From a virus: DNA of 64,000 nt. The notes below the pieces were generated by a model. That model saw nothing but the letters and a program-made list of their open reading frames with translations, searched no databases and had not been told where the DNA came from. The position numbers and the translations under genes are program-made. The stretch lies in the IMG/VR virus record IMGVR_UViG_3300024344_002032, positions 1 through 64,000 of that record. One strand, given 5' to 3'. This document shows, piece after piece, positions 34,908 to 43,583 of this stretch; position 1 is the stretch's first letter; every line of letters begins with the position of its first letter.

Positions 34908-36144
34908 CAGGTCTTGTCTTCATAGACATTGTAAAACCAGGCACCATCTGTCTTTCTTCTCTATAGTGCTTATTAGTTATTTGCCTTTCAGTATCAACAT
35001 ACTTTAAATCTTTTGATGTGTAGAATAAATTTTGATATTCTCTATCTATTATTTGTTGAATTGCTGCCCAACCAATATTATTATTCTCCACAACAAGTAG
35101 TGCTTCATTATACTCTTGAGCTATGTTAACTAACATATTACCATAGTCTCTTGTAGAAACTCTACCTTTATATTCTGCTACTTGATTACAACTTTCTAAA
35201 TCTATAACATGAAAAGCAGAATAATCTGTAGAATCTCCTCTACTAACGTCAGCACATACTATATAATCTTTTGTGTAATTTGGCGGCTCCCAAATCCACA
35301 AGTTACTATCAATACCACGTTTTTCGATAGGTTCTTTACACGTGCTATTTTTCATTTCTTCTAAAATAATACCATCAATAACATTTTGTCCAGAAGTGAT
35401 AAAATCACAATCACATTCTTGAGCTGCTAATGATGGACCTAACAATGAATCTTGTTCATCTCTCCATTCTTGTTCTCTATCAGGATGTACAGTCCAATGT
35501 AGTCTTGTGAAATTAAAATCATTTAAACCATCTTCTGCATCAACCCAAGTTCTATGAAACCAATTACCAACACCATTTGGTGTTGAAAGTGCAATACATT
35601 GTCCACCAGTTGATAACGTCTGAGATGCTGCTGCCCATATCGTATCAATCTTATCAATAAATGCTGCCTCATCAAGTATCAATAATGATAGTGCCTCTGA
35701 ACGACCACTATCTTCACCACTTGATACAGCTTTTATTTGAGAACCATTCTTGTATCTCAAACTTAATTTGTTATCTTCAACACAAGGTTGCTTTAACCAA
35801 CTTGGTAAGTTTGCGTGCATCACACGAACCTTTGTTACCAAGTTTTTTGCTACTTCTTGTTTCGTAGCAATAACCAAGATATTTTTATCTTGGTGAAACG
35901 TCATCATCCATAAAGAATATCCAGCAGTTAATGTAGATATACCTAGCTGCCTAGCTTTCAAAATAATTTGAAATCTATGCTGCATAAATTCTTCTACAGT
36001 TTTCTCCTGAAAATCATAAAGTGAAAAAGGTATTTTACCCTTAATAGGATGTTGTATAAATGAATATTTCTTTAAGAAATATACTGGATCATTTGCACAT
36101 CTTACATATTCTTTCTTTATAATCTCTTTATAGTTTTTATCCAT
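34840..36144 (-). CDS. 17: Large terminase gp17, N-terminal fragment (broken gene 34524-36144)
   Basis: A 434-residue frame with the whole ATPase domain and most of the nuclease of the packaging motor. The Walker A-like loop is ARQLGIST near residue 65, Walker B is LLILDEAAF near 153, and coupling motif STPNG near 188. Nuclease ligands are Asp in VCADVSRGDSTD and Glu in LLVVENNNIGW. The last 30 residues (GAWFYNVYEDKTVSYSKIRRIF and before) are out-of-frame reading caused by the duplication at 34873-34946. The real gene is 1,621 bases, or 1,584 after collapse, close to T4 gp17 (610 residues) in architecture but shorter. Confidence 0.92.
   Translation of the reverse strand: MDKNYKEIIKKEYVRCANDPVYFLKKYSFIQHPIKGKIPFSLYDFQEKTVEEFMQHRFQIILKARQLGISTLTAGYSLWMMTFHQDKNILVIATKQEVAKNLVTKVRVMHANLPSWLKQPCVEDNKLSLRYKNGSQIKAVSSGEDSGRSEALSLLILDEAAFIDKIDTIWAAASQTLSTGGQCIALSTPNGVGNWFHRTWVDAEDGLNDFNFTRLHWTVHPDREQEWRDEQDSLLGPSLAAQECDCDFITSGQNVIDGIILEEMKNSTCKEPIEKRGIDSNLWIWEPPNYTKDYIVCADVSRGDSTDYSAFHVIDLESCNQVAEYKGRVSTRDYGNMLVNIAQEYNEALLVVENNNIGWAAIQQIIDREYQNLFYTSKDLKYVDTERQITNKHYREERQMVPGFTMSMKTRPGAWFYNVYEDKTVSYSKIRRIF
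34873..34946. repeat. 37-bp perfect tandem duplication breaking gp17
   Basis: 34873-34909 and 34910-34946 are identical over all 37 bases. The extra copy shifts frame by one base in an essential gene; deletion of either copy restores 528 codons including stop. Most simply an uncollapsed assembly overlap. Confidence 0.95.
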
Positions 36145-36464
36145 TAGTGTATCTTTGGATTACGTATTAATACATACACTGCTTTTGCGTTACAAGCTAC
36201 TTCTTTTAATGAAAAATCATATTGTGTTCCAACTGTTAAATGTGCAAGATTTACTCTTCCACCGCCCGATAAATCAGCGTGTCCAGTTGTTGATGATTCT
36301 CCTACAATAAGTGCACCTGCGCCATAATTAGAAGCTGTAAAGCTACCCGTAGCATTATTAACTGTTTGGATACCCTTATATTTTCCAGGATGTCCAAATT
36401 TTTGAAAATGATCGTAATCACTTGGATGAACATTCTGAGATGAGCTAGGTTGTAAGTTAGCCAT
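36144..36464 (-). CDS. Small structural-type protein before the terminase
   Basis: A 106-residue protein. The first 40 residues are polar (MANLQPSSSQNVHPSDYDHF); the rest is strand-rich with A-S-N-Y-G-A-G-A-L-I-V-G and ending AVYVLIRNPKIH, like small virion beta-sandwich proteins. AGGAG lies before the ATG. Its stop overlaps the terminase start (TAATG). Not a candidate small terminase by sequence, as no helix-turn-helix is visible. Confidence 0.65.
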   Translation of the reverse strand: MANLQPSSSQNVHPSDYDHFQKFGHPGKYKGIQTVNNATGSFTASNYGAGALIVGESSTTGHADLSGGGRVNLAHLTVGTQYDFSLKEVACNAKAVYVLIRNPKIH

Positions 36465-36473
36465 ATTATTCTC

Positions 36474-36773
36474 CTATCGACTACCAGCTCTTTTTATGCC
36501 AGTAGATTTTAATATTTCGTTAAATGTATATGAAGTTTTAACTCCCCCAAATTCTAAAGAATCTAAATCGTCAATTTTTAAAAATTTCTGAATTACAAAT
36601 TCAAAAATAATCATTGCTTCTTCAAACCTTTCACTATCCTCTTCTAAACCCTCTACATCAGATAAATAAATCTCTGCTAACTGTTTCATATCACTCAAAA
36701 CAGTATGTATTTCGTTACAAGTCTGTCCAGGAACGAGGTAGTAATTATTCTTTTTAAAGTAAAGGTTCTTCAT
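36474..36773 (-). CDS. Small helical protein near the terminase
   Basis: A 99-residue acidic helical protein (MKNLYFKKNNYYLVPGQTCN) with EGLEEDSERFEEAMIIFEFV in the middle. Position directly upstream of the structural gene and terminase suggests a DNA packaging or head role, but no family is recognised. Confidence 0.6.
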   Translation of the reverse strand: MKNLYFKKNNYYLVPGQTCNEIHTVLSDMKQLAEIYLSDVEGLEEDSERFEEAMIIFEFVIQKFLKIDDLDSLEFGGVKTSYTFNEILKSTGIKRAGSR

Positions 36774-36785
36774 ATATATAAATAG

Positions 36786-37310
36786 TTATTCTATTTCTTT
36801 TAGTGTTTTTCTGATAAATTCTTCTGCTTTATCAGCCATTTCTTTCATTTGTTCTTGATTTTGTGTCCATTTTTCCTTTTCCATTTCTAAATCTTGAACT
36901 CCAACTTGTTCTTGAAACTCTATTTTAGCATTTTTCCACTCATCTAAAGATACCAACAAATCTTCAAGATATGCTTTCTGATTTCTTTTTACTTTACCGT
37001 TTTCCCACTCTTCATACTTACCCTCTATACGAAGTTTGTTTTCAAAATTAATCTGACAATCAAAACAATGATTGTATAGTAACCACATCTTATTATCTAA
37101 ACGTTTCTTCATTGTCTTCTTACAAGATGGACAAAACCAGGGCATCCTAGCATCTTTCATAATATCAGATAGTCTATCTACCTTATCACCGTGCTTTGCT
37201 ACCTCTTTCTTACCCTCATAACCAACCATCACTCTTTTTTCTGGAGTTTTTCCACTAATTAAATCACCGAGAACCTTATTTTCTCTTTCTGAACTTTTAC
37301 TATAACCCAT
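36786..37310 (-). CDS. Zinc-ribbon protein upstream of terminase
   Basis: A 174-residue protein with a four-Cys zinc ribbon: CPSC near residue 60 and CFDC near 79, followed by a long charged helix to the C-terminus (residues 85-174). Such ribbon-plus-coil proteins lie near gene 17 in marine T4-like phages. It may be a DNA-binding packaging factor; small terminase gp16 is an alternative that the sequence does not settle. Confidence 0.65.
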   Translation of the reverse strand: MGYSKSSERENKVLGDLISGKTPEKRVMVGYEGKKEVAKHGDKVDRLSDIMKDARMPWFCPSCKKTMKKRLDNKMWLLYNHCFDCQINFENKLRIEGKYEEWENGKVKRNQKAYLEDLLVSLDEWKNAKIEFQEQVGVQDLEMEKEKWTQNQEQMKEMADKAEEFIRKTLKEIE

Positions 37311-37314
37311 ATAT

Positions 37315-40300
37315 TTACCTACTAAATTTTAATGCACCTACTATTTGATTTACTGGTGCAAATGCACCTGTAAATTTATACATTTTACCTTTATATTTAA
37401 AAACTAATCCCTCTGATGGAACTATGGATGCAGTTCCACCTATAGAATTTATTTTTTCTAAATTTTTCTTTAACAAACTTATTTTTTTAATATCCTTTGA
37501 TGTTTTTAAACCAGATATTGCAGATTTCAAATCTTTTTTAATCTTTTGAACTGCTTTTTTTGGATTAACTGCCAAAAATCCCTCTAAATTCTTTAATATT
37601 TCTGCACCTAACTCTAAGAATAATAACTCAAGTGGTTTTATATTATTATAAGCTAACTTTTTATGATCAAACTTATCAACACCTTTAGTCCAACTCAAAA
37701 ATTTATCATGTTTAATACTTTTTTTATCTAATCTGAACGACTTATCTAAATAAGCCCACCTTTTTACTAATGATTCTAAAACAATTCTTGGAATCTTGTA
37801 CTTATGTTGTTTTGCAGCATTAAAGATATATTCTCTCCAATACATCTCATTATGCATACCCAAAGTATCATTATCCTTCAGTCTATAAATAGTCTGTAAC
37901 TTTCTCAACTTCGATAAAAAATATTTTTTCTTTTTACTGAAGTCTTGGACTTTAGGTAAGTTTAAAACTACTGGTTTAGATACCTTAAATCTCTTTTGGA
38001 TATTAGCGTTTGCTTGTCTAATCATTCCCTCTAACATTCTTGCACTATCTGTTACTTGACTTTTTACAGTTCCATCTTCGTGAATCTCTACACTACCATG
38101 AAAGAATAATTCAGATACATCATAATCAATAACGTTTGCTGTAGCAGGATACATAATCTCTAAGTTCATCCATTTACTACCATTACCAAATACCTTTTCT
38201 TTTTGTTTATCTGATAATTTACCTATTGCATTCTCTAAATCTTTCATAGAACCAACAAATGCTTTTTCTATATCACCTCTACCACTAAATACACTTTTCA
38301 TACCAGCTACATTCAATGAGGTTTTACCAAACATCTTTAGATGTCCTTTATTGCGAGCCCCTCTTAGTTCTCCATCTATATAACTTACCATTAGGTTTTG
38401 TCCGTCAAGTTTCTCTGTAACATTATCTTCACGACTTAGTTTTCCCTCTAAACTCATATTGATGATGTTTTTAAAATCACCAAAAGTTAGATTGTTGTCA
38501 TCGAAAGGATGACTCATGTGACCTGCTGCTCCTCCCATTAATAATAACTCCTTTTTTTGTGGATTTAAATCTAATTCTTGTGTCCACCAATCTGGTGTAA
38601 ACAATTTTGTTTCTGATAAACTTTTTCGATATTTCTGTGCTGCTTTAGAACCCTTATTCTTTGCTACCCATCTAACTGCACTTTGACGACTAATTGTTTT
38701 CTTTCTTCCTCTTGGGTTTGGATTCTTTACGGTGTCTGGAGCAGATATTTTCTTTTTTGCATCAGCTTTCTTTTTCTTGTGTGCTTTATAAGCTCTATAA
38801 GCACCAAACGAAACACCAGCTGCCATAGTTGCAGCACTACCTAAAACTTTTGTATAAGGTGCAGTCAAACCTGTAGTAGCACCTACAGCAGTTAACACTA
38901 AGAACTTAGTTCCCATCTCACCACTAAATAAATCTGCCATTGAATACTCACCAGCGGCTGCTGCAGTAGCTGCTGCAGATAAATCTAAATCATACTCTGG
39001 ATCTCCGATGAATGTCATCTTAGTCCAAGCATAAGTTACACCAGCAGCTGCGGCTACACCCATTACTCTTTTTAATTTTGGATGTTTTTGTAAATAATCA
39101 TCTAATTTTTTTAATCCTTTTTCTTTCTTCTGTCCAAACTTTGTTTTTGCTAATTTCTTTGCTACTTTATCAGGAACATAATTAAGAACTTTCTGATATG
39201 CTTGGAAACCTTTTTTTGCACCATCTAATACTTTATCTACACTAAAATCATTTAACTTTGCAATAGAAAAAGTATTCTTATTCATCATTGTTTTTCTAAC
39301 TTTAGATAATGGTTGTTTTCCTTTTTTAGACCAATCTTTTAGAAAGTTATTAAACTTAACTCCCTCTTCTAATAACATACCATCTACTTCAAGAAGAAAC
39401 TTTACCTCATCATCTAAATTAAAGACTTCTTTCAAATCACCATACAATTCTGTATTCTTTTCAGCATTATGTTTACCAGGTAAAACTGGTTGTGCTACAT
39501 CAACTCCTGTCGTTTCACTAAAGTCATCTTTTAACCCAAACCACTTGACAATCTCAAAACCTACATTGTTTAACACCCTATTCTCTACATTCTTTTTATA
39601 CTTTGCGATAGCTACATTTTTGGGTGTATGTAAGTTTCCGTATGATATAGCAGGTACAGTATTTAATCTTATTGAAAAATCTAATAATGGATCCATAGCT
39701 TCTTTACTAATCATATAATTTATAACTTGCCAACCAAGTCCATCAAAATTTTTCTCTAACCACTCTTTAGAACTTTTTTTATAATCAGTAAAACTTATAT
39801 GAAATGTTGGTGGTCCATCATCTACAGGAGAACCAGACATCACACTACTTTCTTTTATAATCTCTTTTATTTTATCTAAATTATTATCAATGAATTCGTA
39901 CAACTTTTTAAACTTGTTATGCATCATAGTAAAGATACCTTTATCAAAGTATCCAAATGCTTGTCTGAATAGTTTTTCTCTATTCTTTTTATATTGTGGT
40001 GAACCAAGTAAATCTCTCATTACCGTTCCACTTACTTCTTTACCACCAACTTTGATTGATACGTGAGGTGCTGTAAGAACATATCCATTATCCTCATATC
40101 CTCTCATCTTGTTTTTGTTCTTTTTATAATCTTGAAAGTATTTACCACCTGATAATCTACCAGCATCTTTAGCACCAAATATGTAAATAACTGCTGTAGT
40201 ATCTTTATCATATTTCTTTAATACATTCTTTGCTACGTAAGGTGATTTTTCTTGTATGATACGATTCTTAGGAATACCCATCTTAACCATATGACGAACC

Positions 40301-40635
40301 TTTTCACTAAAGTTCATTGGATGTCTTGGTGGTTGTTTTATATTAGATGTAGTGATATATGCATCATCTACTTGTTTAGATAACCATTGGTAGGTTTTCA
40401 AATGGTGGGGCCCAAACGGTTGAAACCGTCCACCATAAATGCCTACAACCTTTTTTATTTTAGGCAAGTTTTCCTCAATTTCACTAACTGAATATACGGA
40501 TCTTTGACCAGTCTTGTCAAGCCTTTTTTTCGCTTTTTTTATCTTTTTTTGACTTTGTGATGGTAACATCCCTGCGGGCGCACCAAACTCTTCCTCTATA
40601 AAAGGTTTCACAAGCCATTCAGTTAATTTATTCAT
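37315..40635 (-). CDS. NMNAT-like nucleotidyltransferase fused to a ligase-like domain
   Basis: An 1,106-residue multidomain protein. Residues 64-215 form a HIGH-superfamily nucleotidyltransferase: GIYGGRFQPFGPHH at 65-78 is the (G-R-F-x-P-x-H-x-G-H)-type motif, and VSGTVMRD near 200 is the I-S-x-T-x-x-R-type motif of NMN adenylyltransferases. Residues 520-640 hold Ala/Gly-rich hydrophobic helices (VMGVAAAAGVTYAW, ATMAAGVSFGAYRAY) that may enter a membrane. Residues 690-1106 look like a covalent nucleotidyltransferase: EKLDGQN near 740 as motif I (K-x-D-G), NLEIMYP, and SEGLVFKYKG near 1075 with KFTG as motifs IV-V of RNA/DNA ligases. Combined function (NAD or RNA metabolism, possibly virion-borne) is inferred. 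Start coupled to previous stop by TAATG. Confidence 0.65.
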   Translation of the reverse strand: MNKLTEWLVKPFIEEEFGAPAGMLPSQSQKKIKKAKKRLDKTGQRSVYSVSEIEENLPKIKKVVGIYGGRFQPFGPHHLKTYQWLSKQVDDAYITTSNIKQPPRHPMNFSEKVRHMVKMGIPKNRIIQEKSPYVAKNVLKKYDKDTTAVIYIFGAKDAGRLSGGKYFQDYKKNKNKMRGYEDNGYVLTAPHVSIKVGGKEVSGTVMRDLLGSPQYKKNREKLFRQAFGYFDKGIFTMMHNKFKKLYEFIDNNLDKIKEIIKESSVMSGSPVDDGPPTFHISFTDYKKSSKEWLEKNFDGLGWQVINYMISKEAMDPLLDFSIRLNTVPAISYGNLHTPKNVAIAKYKKNVENRVLNNVGFEIVKWFGLKDDFSETTGVDVAQPVLPGKHNAEKNTELYGDLKEVFNLDDEVKFLLEVDGMLLEEGVKFNNFLKDWSKKGKQPLSKVRKTMMNKNTFSIAKLNDFSVDKVLDGAKKGFQAYQKVLNYVPDKVAKKLAKTKFGQKKEKGLKKLDDYLQKHPKLKRVMGVAAAAGVTYAWTKMTFIGDPEYDLDLSAAATAAAAGEYSMADLFSGEMGTKFLVLTAVGATTGLTAPYTKVLGSAATMAAGVSFGAYRAYKAHKKKKADAKKKISAPDTVKNPNPRGRKKTISRQSAVRWVAKNKGSKAAQKYRKSLSETKLFTPDWWTQELDLNPQKKELLLMGGAAGHMSHPFDDNNLTFGDFKNIINMSLEGKLSREDNVTEKLDGQNLMVSYIDGELRGARNKGHLKMFGKTSLNVAGMKSVFSGRGDIEKAFVGSMKDLENAIGKLSDKQKEKVFGNGSKWMNLEIMYPATANVIDYDVSELFFHGSVEIHEDGTVKSQVTDSARMLEGMIRQANANIQKRFKVSKPVVLNLPKVQDFSKKKKYFLSKLRKLQTIYRLKDNDTLGMHNEMYWREYIFNAAKQHKYKIPRIVLESLVKRWAYLDKSFRLDKKSIKHDKFLSWTKGVDKFDHKKLAYNNIKPLELLFLELGAEILKNLEGFLAVNPKKAVQKIKKDLKSAISGLKTSKDIKKISLLKKNLEKINSIGGTASIVPSEGLVFKYKGKMYKFTGAFAPVNQIVGALKFSR

Positions 40636-40838
40636 TACTTTATTACCAATGAAGCTAATACTACTTTACCTTTTTTCTTTTTACCACTTACAACGTCTTG
40701 TAAATCATTACCCTTAAATTGTAGTTTTGCAGTAAGCTTTCTACCTTTAACAGTAATATAATTCTTACCAATCATTTCAAAAGGTATATTAGTCTCTTGT
40801 TCAATAGCTTCGTTTATGATGTCTTTTAGTTTAATCAT
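40635..40838 (-). CDS. Small protein with capsid-targeting-like leader
   Basis: A 67-residue protein starting MIKLKDIINE/AIEQE, with a gp21-type cut predicted after Glu10. The remaining 57 residues are strand-rich and basic (NYITVKGRKLTAKLQFKG). The start overlaps the muramidase stop (ATGA). Its mature form would be about 57 residues, similar in size to small T4 internal proteins. No family recognised. Confidence 0.7.
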   Translation of the reverse strand: MIKLKDIINEAIEQETNIPFEMIGKNYITVKGRKLTAKLQFKGNDLQDVVSGKKKKGKVVLASLVIK

Positions 40839-41317
40839 ACTGAAAGTGCCCTCTTATACCAACCGAATATGAATCGTTCTTGTTCGGGTTTCTTATTTAC
40901 TAAATCATAATAGTGTTTTAATCTGTAACAGCGAACTCTTTCTAATTCAGGTGTATGTTTTGCTAATGCTGCTTTTGTACCAGGTCCGAATCCACCATCT
41001 ACAGATATATCACCACCTTTACCATTAATTGCTCTCTGTAAAATCTTGACTGCAGTACCTCTACCTTGATTTACACACATATCAAAAAATATATGTTTTA
41101 AATCGTCAGGTAAATCATCTACTTTATTCTTATCCCAATAATCTCTTTTGTAGATTTCTTTTGCACCATCTTCTGTTAAGTTCTTGATATCTACATCAGG
41201 ATAGAATCGTTTTGCAATACCAAAATTAGTTTCACCACCTAAATCAGTTGGGTCGTGAACGTATCCGCCCTCGTGATGTAAGGTTACTTCAATTATCTCA
41301 TCAAATGTTGTTAACAT
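40835..41317 (-). CDS. GH108-type peptidoglycan muramidase (lysozyme)
   Basis: A 160-residue lysozyme-like protein; ATG at 41317 has AAGGAG, so I reject the longer frame. EVTLHHEGGYVHDPTDLGG followed by ETNFGIAKRFYPD is the GH108 signature with the catalytic Glu in HEGG. The C-terminal half (NGKGGDISVDGGFGPGTKAAL) is the peptidoglycan-binding domain (PG_binding_3) usually fused to GH108. It cleaves N-acetylmuramic acid bonds for cell lysis, or possibly for DNA entry if in the virion. No signal peptide, so a holin or particle is needed for access. Confidence 0.88.
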   Translation of the reverse strand: MLTTFDEIIEVTLHHEGGYVHDPTDLGGETNFGIAKRFYPDVDIKNLTEDGAKEIYKRDYWDKNKVDDLPDDLKHIFFDMCVNQGRGTAVKILQRAINGKGGDISVDGGFGPGTKAALAKHTPELERVRCYRLKHYYDLVNKKPEQERFIFGWYKRALSV

Positions 41318-41318
41318 T

Positions 41319-42056
41319 TTAGACTCCTTGTTTTTTGAGGATTTTTTGTTTTTCAATCCATCGCTTTGCAATAGGATTTTTAATAGGTTTTTTAATAAAT
41401 TTATCAACACCTTTTTTCACCAATATATTAAATTTGTTTTGTGCTTGTTTTGCATCTAAAGTTTTACTGTTATCTACTATCAAAAAGTTTTGTTTGAAAA
41501 GATTTTGAAATCTACCTAAATTTTTCTGAACATCTTCCCAAGATTTTTGTAATAACTTTGGTGGTAGTACTCTATCTCTTTCTTGATTTCTTTTTTGTGC
41601 TACTTCTAATGAAGTATTCACAAAGATCATATAAGTATCATAACCATCTTCTTCAAGTTCTCTTTTCATTTTAGCAAGTTTACCAAAGTCGTGACCAGTG
41701 CCATCAATAATCATACCTAATTTTCCGTCTTTATATAACTTCATCCGTTGAGCGGTAAGTTCTTTACTATAATCTCTTAATCCACTTTGACCTTTTGCTG
41801 TCAAATCTTTAAATACTTCATCTGGCATTTTATCTAAATCAGTACCAAATCCAAACTTTTTTAATAGAAATTTTAACTCTTTATCTGAGTTTACCATTTT
41901 CATACCAGAAGCAGAAATGTTAAGTCTATCTGGAATACCAAAAAGCTGCTTAACAACGAAAGTCTTACCACTTCCTGGACCGCCAGCAAGAAAAACTGCT
42001 TTAAATATGCCAGGATCGTTTACACCCTCTAATAATATATCCATTAACTTAATCAC
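41319..42056 (-). CDS. P-loop kinase (zeta-toxin/AAA_33-like) with capsid-targeting-like leader
   Basis: A 245-residue protein. After the leader MIKLMDILLE/G come strand 1 and a P-loop, FLAGGPGSGKT at 25-35, then IIDGTGHD near 115 (Walker B region) and NTSLEVAQKRNQERDR, the lid typical of zeta-toxin and polynucleotide-kinase-like enzymes. Substrate unknown. The start is GTG with CTGGAG upstream; choosing GTG rather than the internal ATG restores the shared leader. The leader suggests packaging in the head and delivery at infection. Confidence 0.78.
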   Translation of the reverse strand: MIKLMDILLEGVNDPGIFKAVFLAGGPGSGKTFVVKQLFGIPDRLNISASGMKMVNSDKELKFLLKKFGFGTDLDKMPDEVFKDLTAKGQSGLRDYSKELTAQRMKLYKDGKLGMIIDGTGHDFGKLAKMKRELEEDGYDTYMIFVNTSLEVAQKRNQERDRVLPPKLLQKSWEDVQKNLGRFQNLFKQNFLIVDNSKTLDAKQAQNKFNILVKKGVDKFIKKPIKNPIAKRWIEKQKILKKQGV

Positions 42057-42078
42057 AAAAAACTCCAGTATGTTACTA

Positions 42079-42087
42079 ATAAATATC
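42079..42087 (-). promoter_or_regulatory. GATATTTAT motif before the kinase gene
   Basis: Coding-strand AAGATATTTATTAGTAAC, 23 bases before the GTG start, in the only appreciable gap (31 bases) between the sugar cluster and the head genes. It shares the extended GATATTTATTAGTA with the site at 16838-16846. Confidence 0.4.
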
Positions 42088-43575
42088 TTATTTAGTAAAA
42101 ACCTTTACTCCATAACGATCTTCAAAGTCTTGTGCATCTTTCTCATCATTGACGATTGGTTGACCTTTTATATTCAAACTTGTATTTAAAACCATAGGAC
42201 AACCTGTTTCTTTATAAAATTCTTTAATTAATCTGTAATAATTAGGATTATCTTCTTTAGAAACAGTTTGAACTCTTGATGTTCCGTCAACATGACAAAT
42301 AGCAGGATATTTATCAGGATACTTACAATTTGCTACAAACTGCATAAACTGAGACTTACGAACTGGCATATCAAATATCTCATGAGCGTGTTCTTCCAAT
42401 ACACTTGGTGCGAATGGTCTAAATTCTTGTCTATGTTTAATCTTATTTACTTTATCTTTTATATCTTTACCTCTTGGATCAGCAAGTAAACTTCTATTAC
42501 CTAATGCTCGTGGACCATATTCAGCTTTACCATTTGCTACACCAACTATGTTACCCTTTAGTAACTCACCAAGAACTTTCTTTACAGGATATCTACCTTT
42601 TATATTATGTCCGATAAAACATTGTTCAAAGTTAATCTTATCACCATAAACATAAGCTGCTGAACCTAATGATGAACCTGCATCACCTGGATTTGGCATA
42701 ATCCATATATCTGGATACATATGTTTAGCTACAAGTGTATTAGCTACACAATTTAATGCAACTCCACCCATATAAACACAATTATTTGTTTGAGGAACTA
42801 ATAACTTTGCTAATTTCATAATTTTTAATATTTCTTCTTCACATATCCGTTGAACATTAGCAGCGATAGTAAAATTCCATTCGTCTGATTCATCGTCTGG
42901 ATAATATTGAGAATCCCAATCTAAACATCCCCTATGTAAATTTCGTTTAAGGTTTAAAGTGTCATCATTAAAGAAACTATCCCGTATCTCATATGATATG
43001 TGTTCATCCCATTTTCCCCAACCAGCCATACCCATTAGGATGTATTCATCTTCTTGTGGTTTCAATTCTAATCTTTGTGTCATAGCTGAATACCATAAAC
43101 CTAATGAATGTGGATACTTTCTACTCCACTTTTTTTCAAACTTACCATCCTTTACGTACCAAATAGTAGCACAATCCCACTCACCGATTGCATCTATTAC
43201 TACAACAACTGCTTCATCAAATGGTGAAGTGTAATATCCTGCTGATGCGTGTGATAGATGATGATGAACATAATGTATTTTTTGGTTTATACCAAATTGT
43301 TTTAGATACTGTTTAGGTGTATTTTGTCTTGTGAAGACTTCACTATATTGACCTGCGTAAAGTTGTCGTGTCTTTTTGAGATATGGTTTTTCAAACCAAA
43401 CTACTTTATCTGGTTTACCAAAAGATAGAGCTTCATCTATTATCTCTTGATTTAGATCCGAATCGTTTTTCTTACCACTATATCTTTCTGAATGTGCTCC
43501 GAATAGTATTTCACCATCTTCAATGACACAAACTGCCGCATCGTGGTTTAATGCGTTAATGCCTAATATTCTCAT
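42088..43575 (-). CDS. NodU/CmcH-type carbamoyltransferase
   Basis: A 495-residue O-carbamoyltransferase. MRILGINALNHDAAVCVIEDG is the N-terminal Kae1-like strand; HHHLSHASAGYYTSPF near 102 holds the metal-binding His residues; MGGVALNCVAN and GKAEYGPRALGNRSLLADPR belong to the ATP- and carbamoyl-phosphate-binding C-terminal domain. The family makes carbamoyl adenylate from carbamoyl phosphate and ATP and passes it to a hydroxyl of a sugar or natural product. Slightly short for the family (about 550-600). It closes the sugar cluster, next to a radical SAM and an amidinotransferase. Members are known in marine phages. Confidence 0.92.
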   Translation of the reverse strand: MRILGINALNHDAAVCVIEDGEILFGAHSERYSGKKNDSDLNQEIIDEALSFGKPDKVVWFEKPYLKKTRQLYAGQYSEVFTRQNTPKQYLKQFGINQKIHYVHHHLSHASAGYYTSPFDEAVVVVIDAIGEWDCATIWYVKDGKFEKKWSRKYPHSLGLWYSAMTQRLELKPQEDEYILMGMAGWGKWDEHISYEIRDSFFNDDTLNLKRNLHRGCLDWDSQYYPDDESDEWNFTIAANVQRICEEEILKIMKLAKLLVPQTNNCVYMGGVALNCVANTLVAKHMYPDIWIMPNPGDAGSSLGSAAYVYGDKINFEQCFIGHNIKGRYPVKKVLGELLKGNIVGVANGKAEYGPRALGNRSLLADPRGKDIKDKVNKIKHRQEFRPFAPSVLEEHAHEIFDMPVRKSQFMQFVANCKYPDKYPAICHVDGTSRVQTVSKEDNPNYYRLIKEFYKETGCPMVLNTSLNIKGQPIVNDEKDAQDFEDRYGVKVFTK

Positions 43576-43583
43576 TATAACCT

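Noticed and set aside
34840-34946. Programmed ribosomal frameshift in the terminase
   Set aside because: The shift is fully explained by a perfect 37-bp duplication; no slippery heptamer with a downstream structure is needed.
36786-37310. Small terminase gp16 assignment
   Set aside because: Only position supports it; the visible feature is a zinc ribbon with a coil, not a known gp16 motif.
37315-40635. Simple NadR/NMNAT call for the whole 1,106-residue protein
   Set aside because: Only residues 64-215 fit; most of the protein is different, so a single-function name would mislead.
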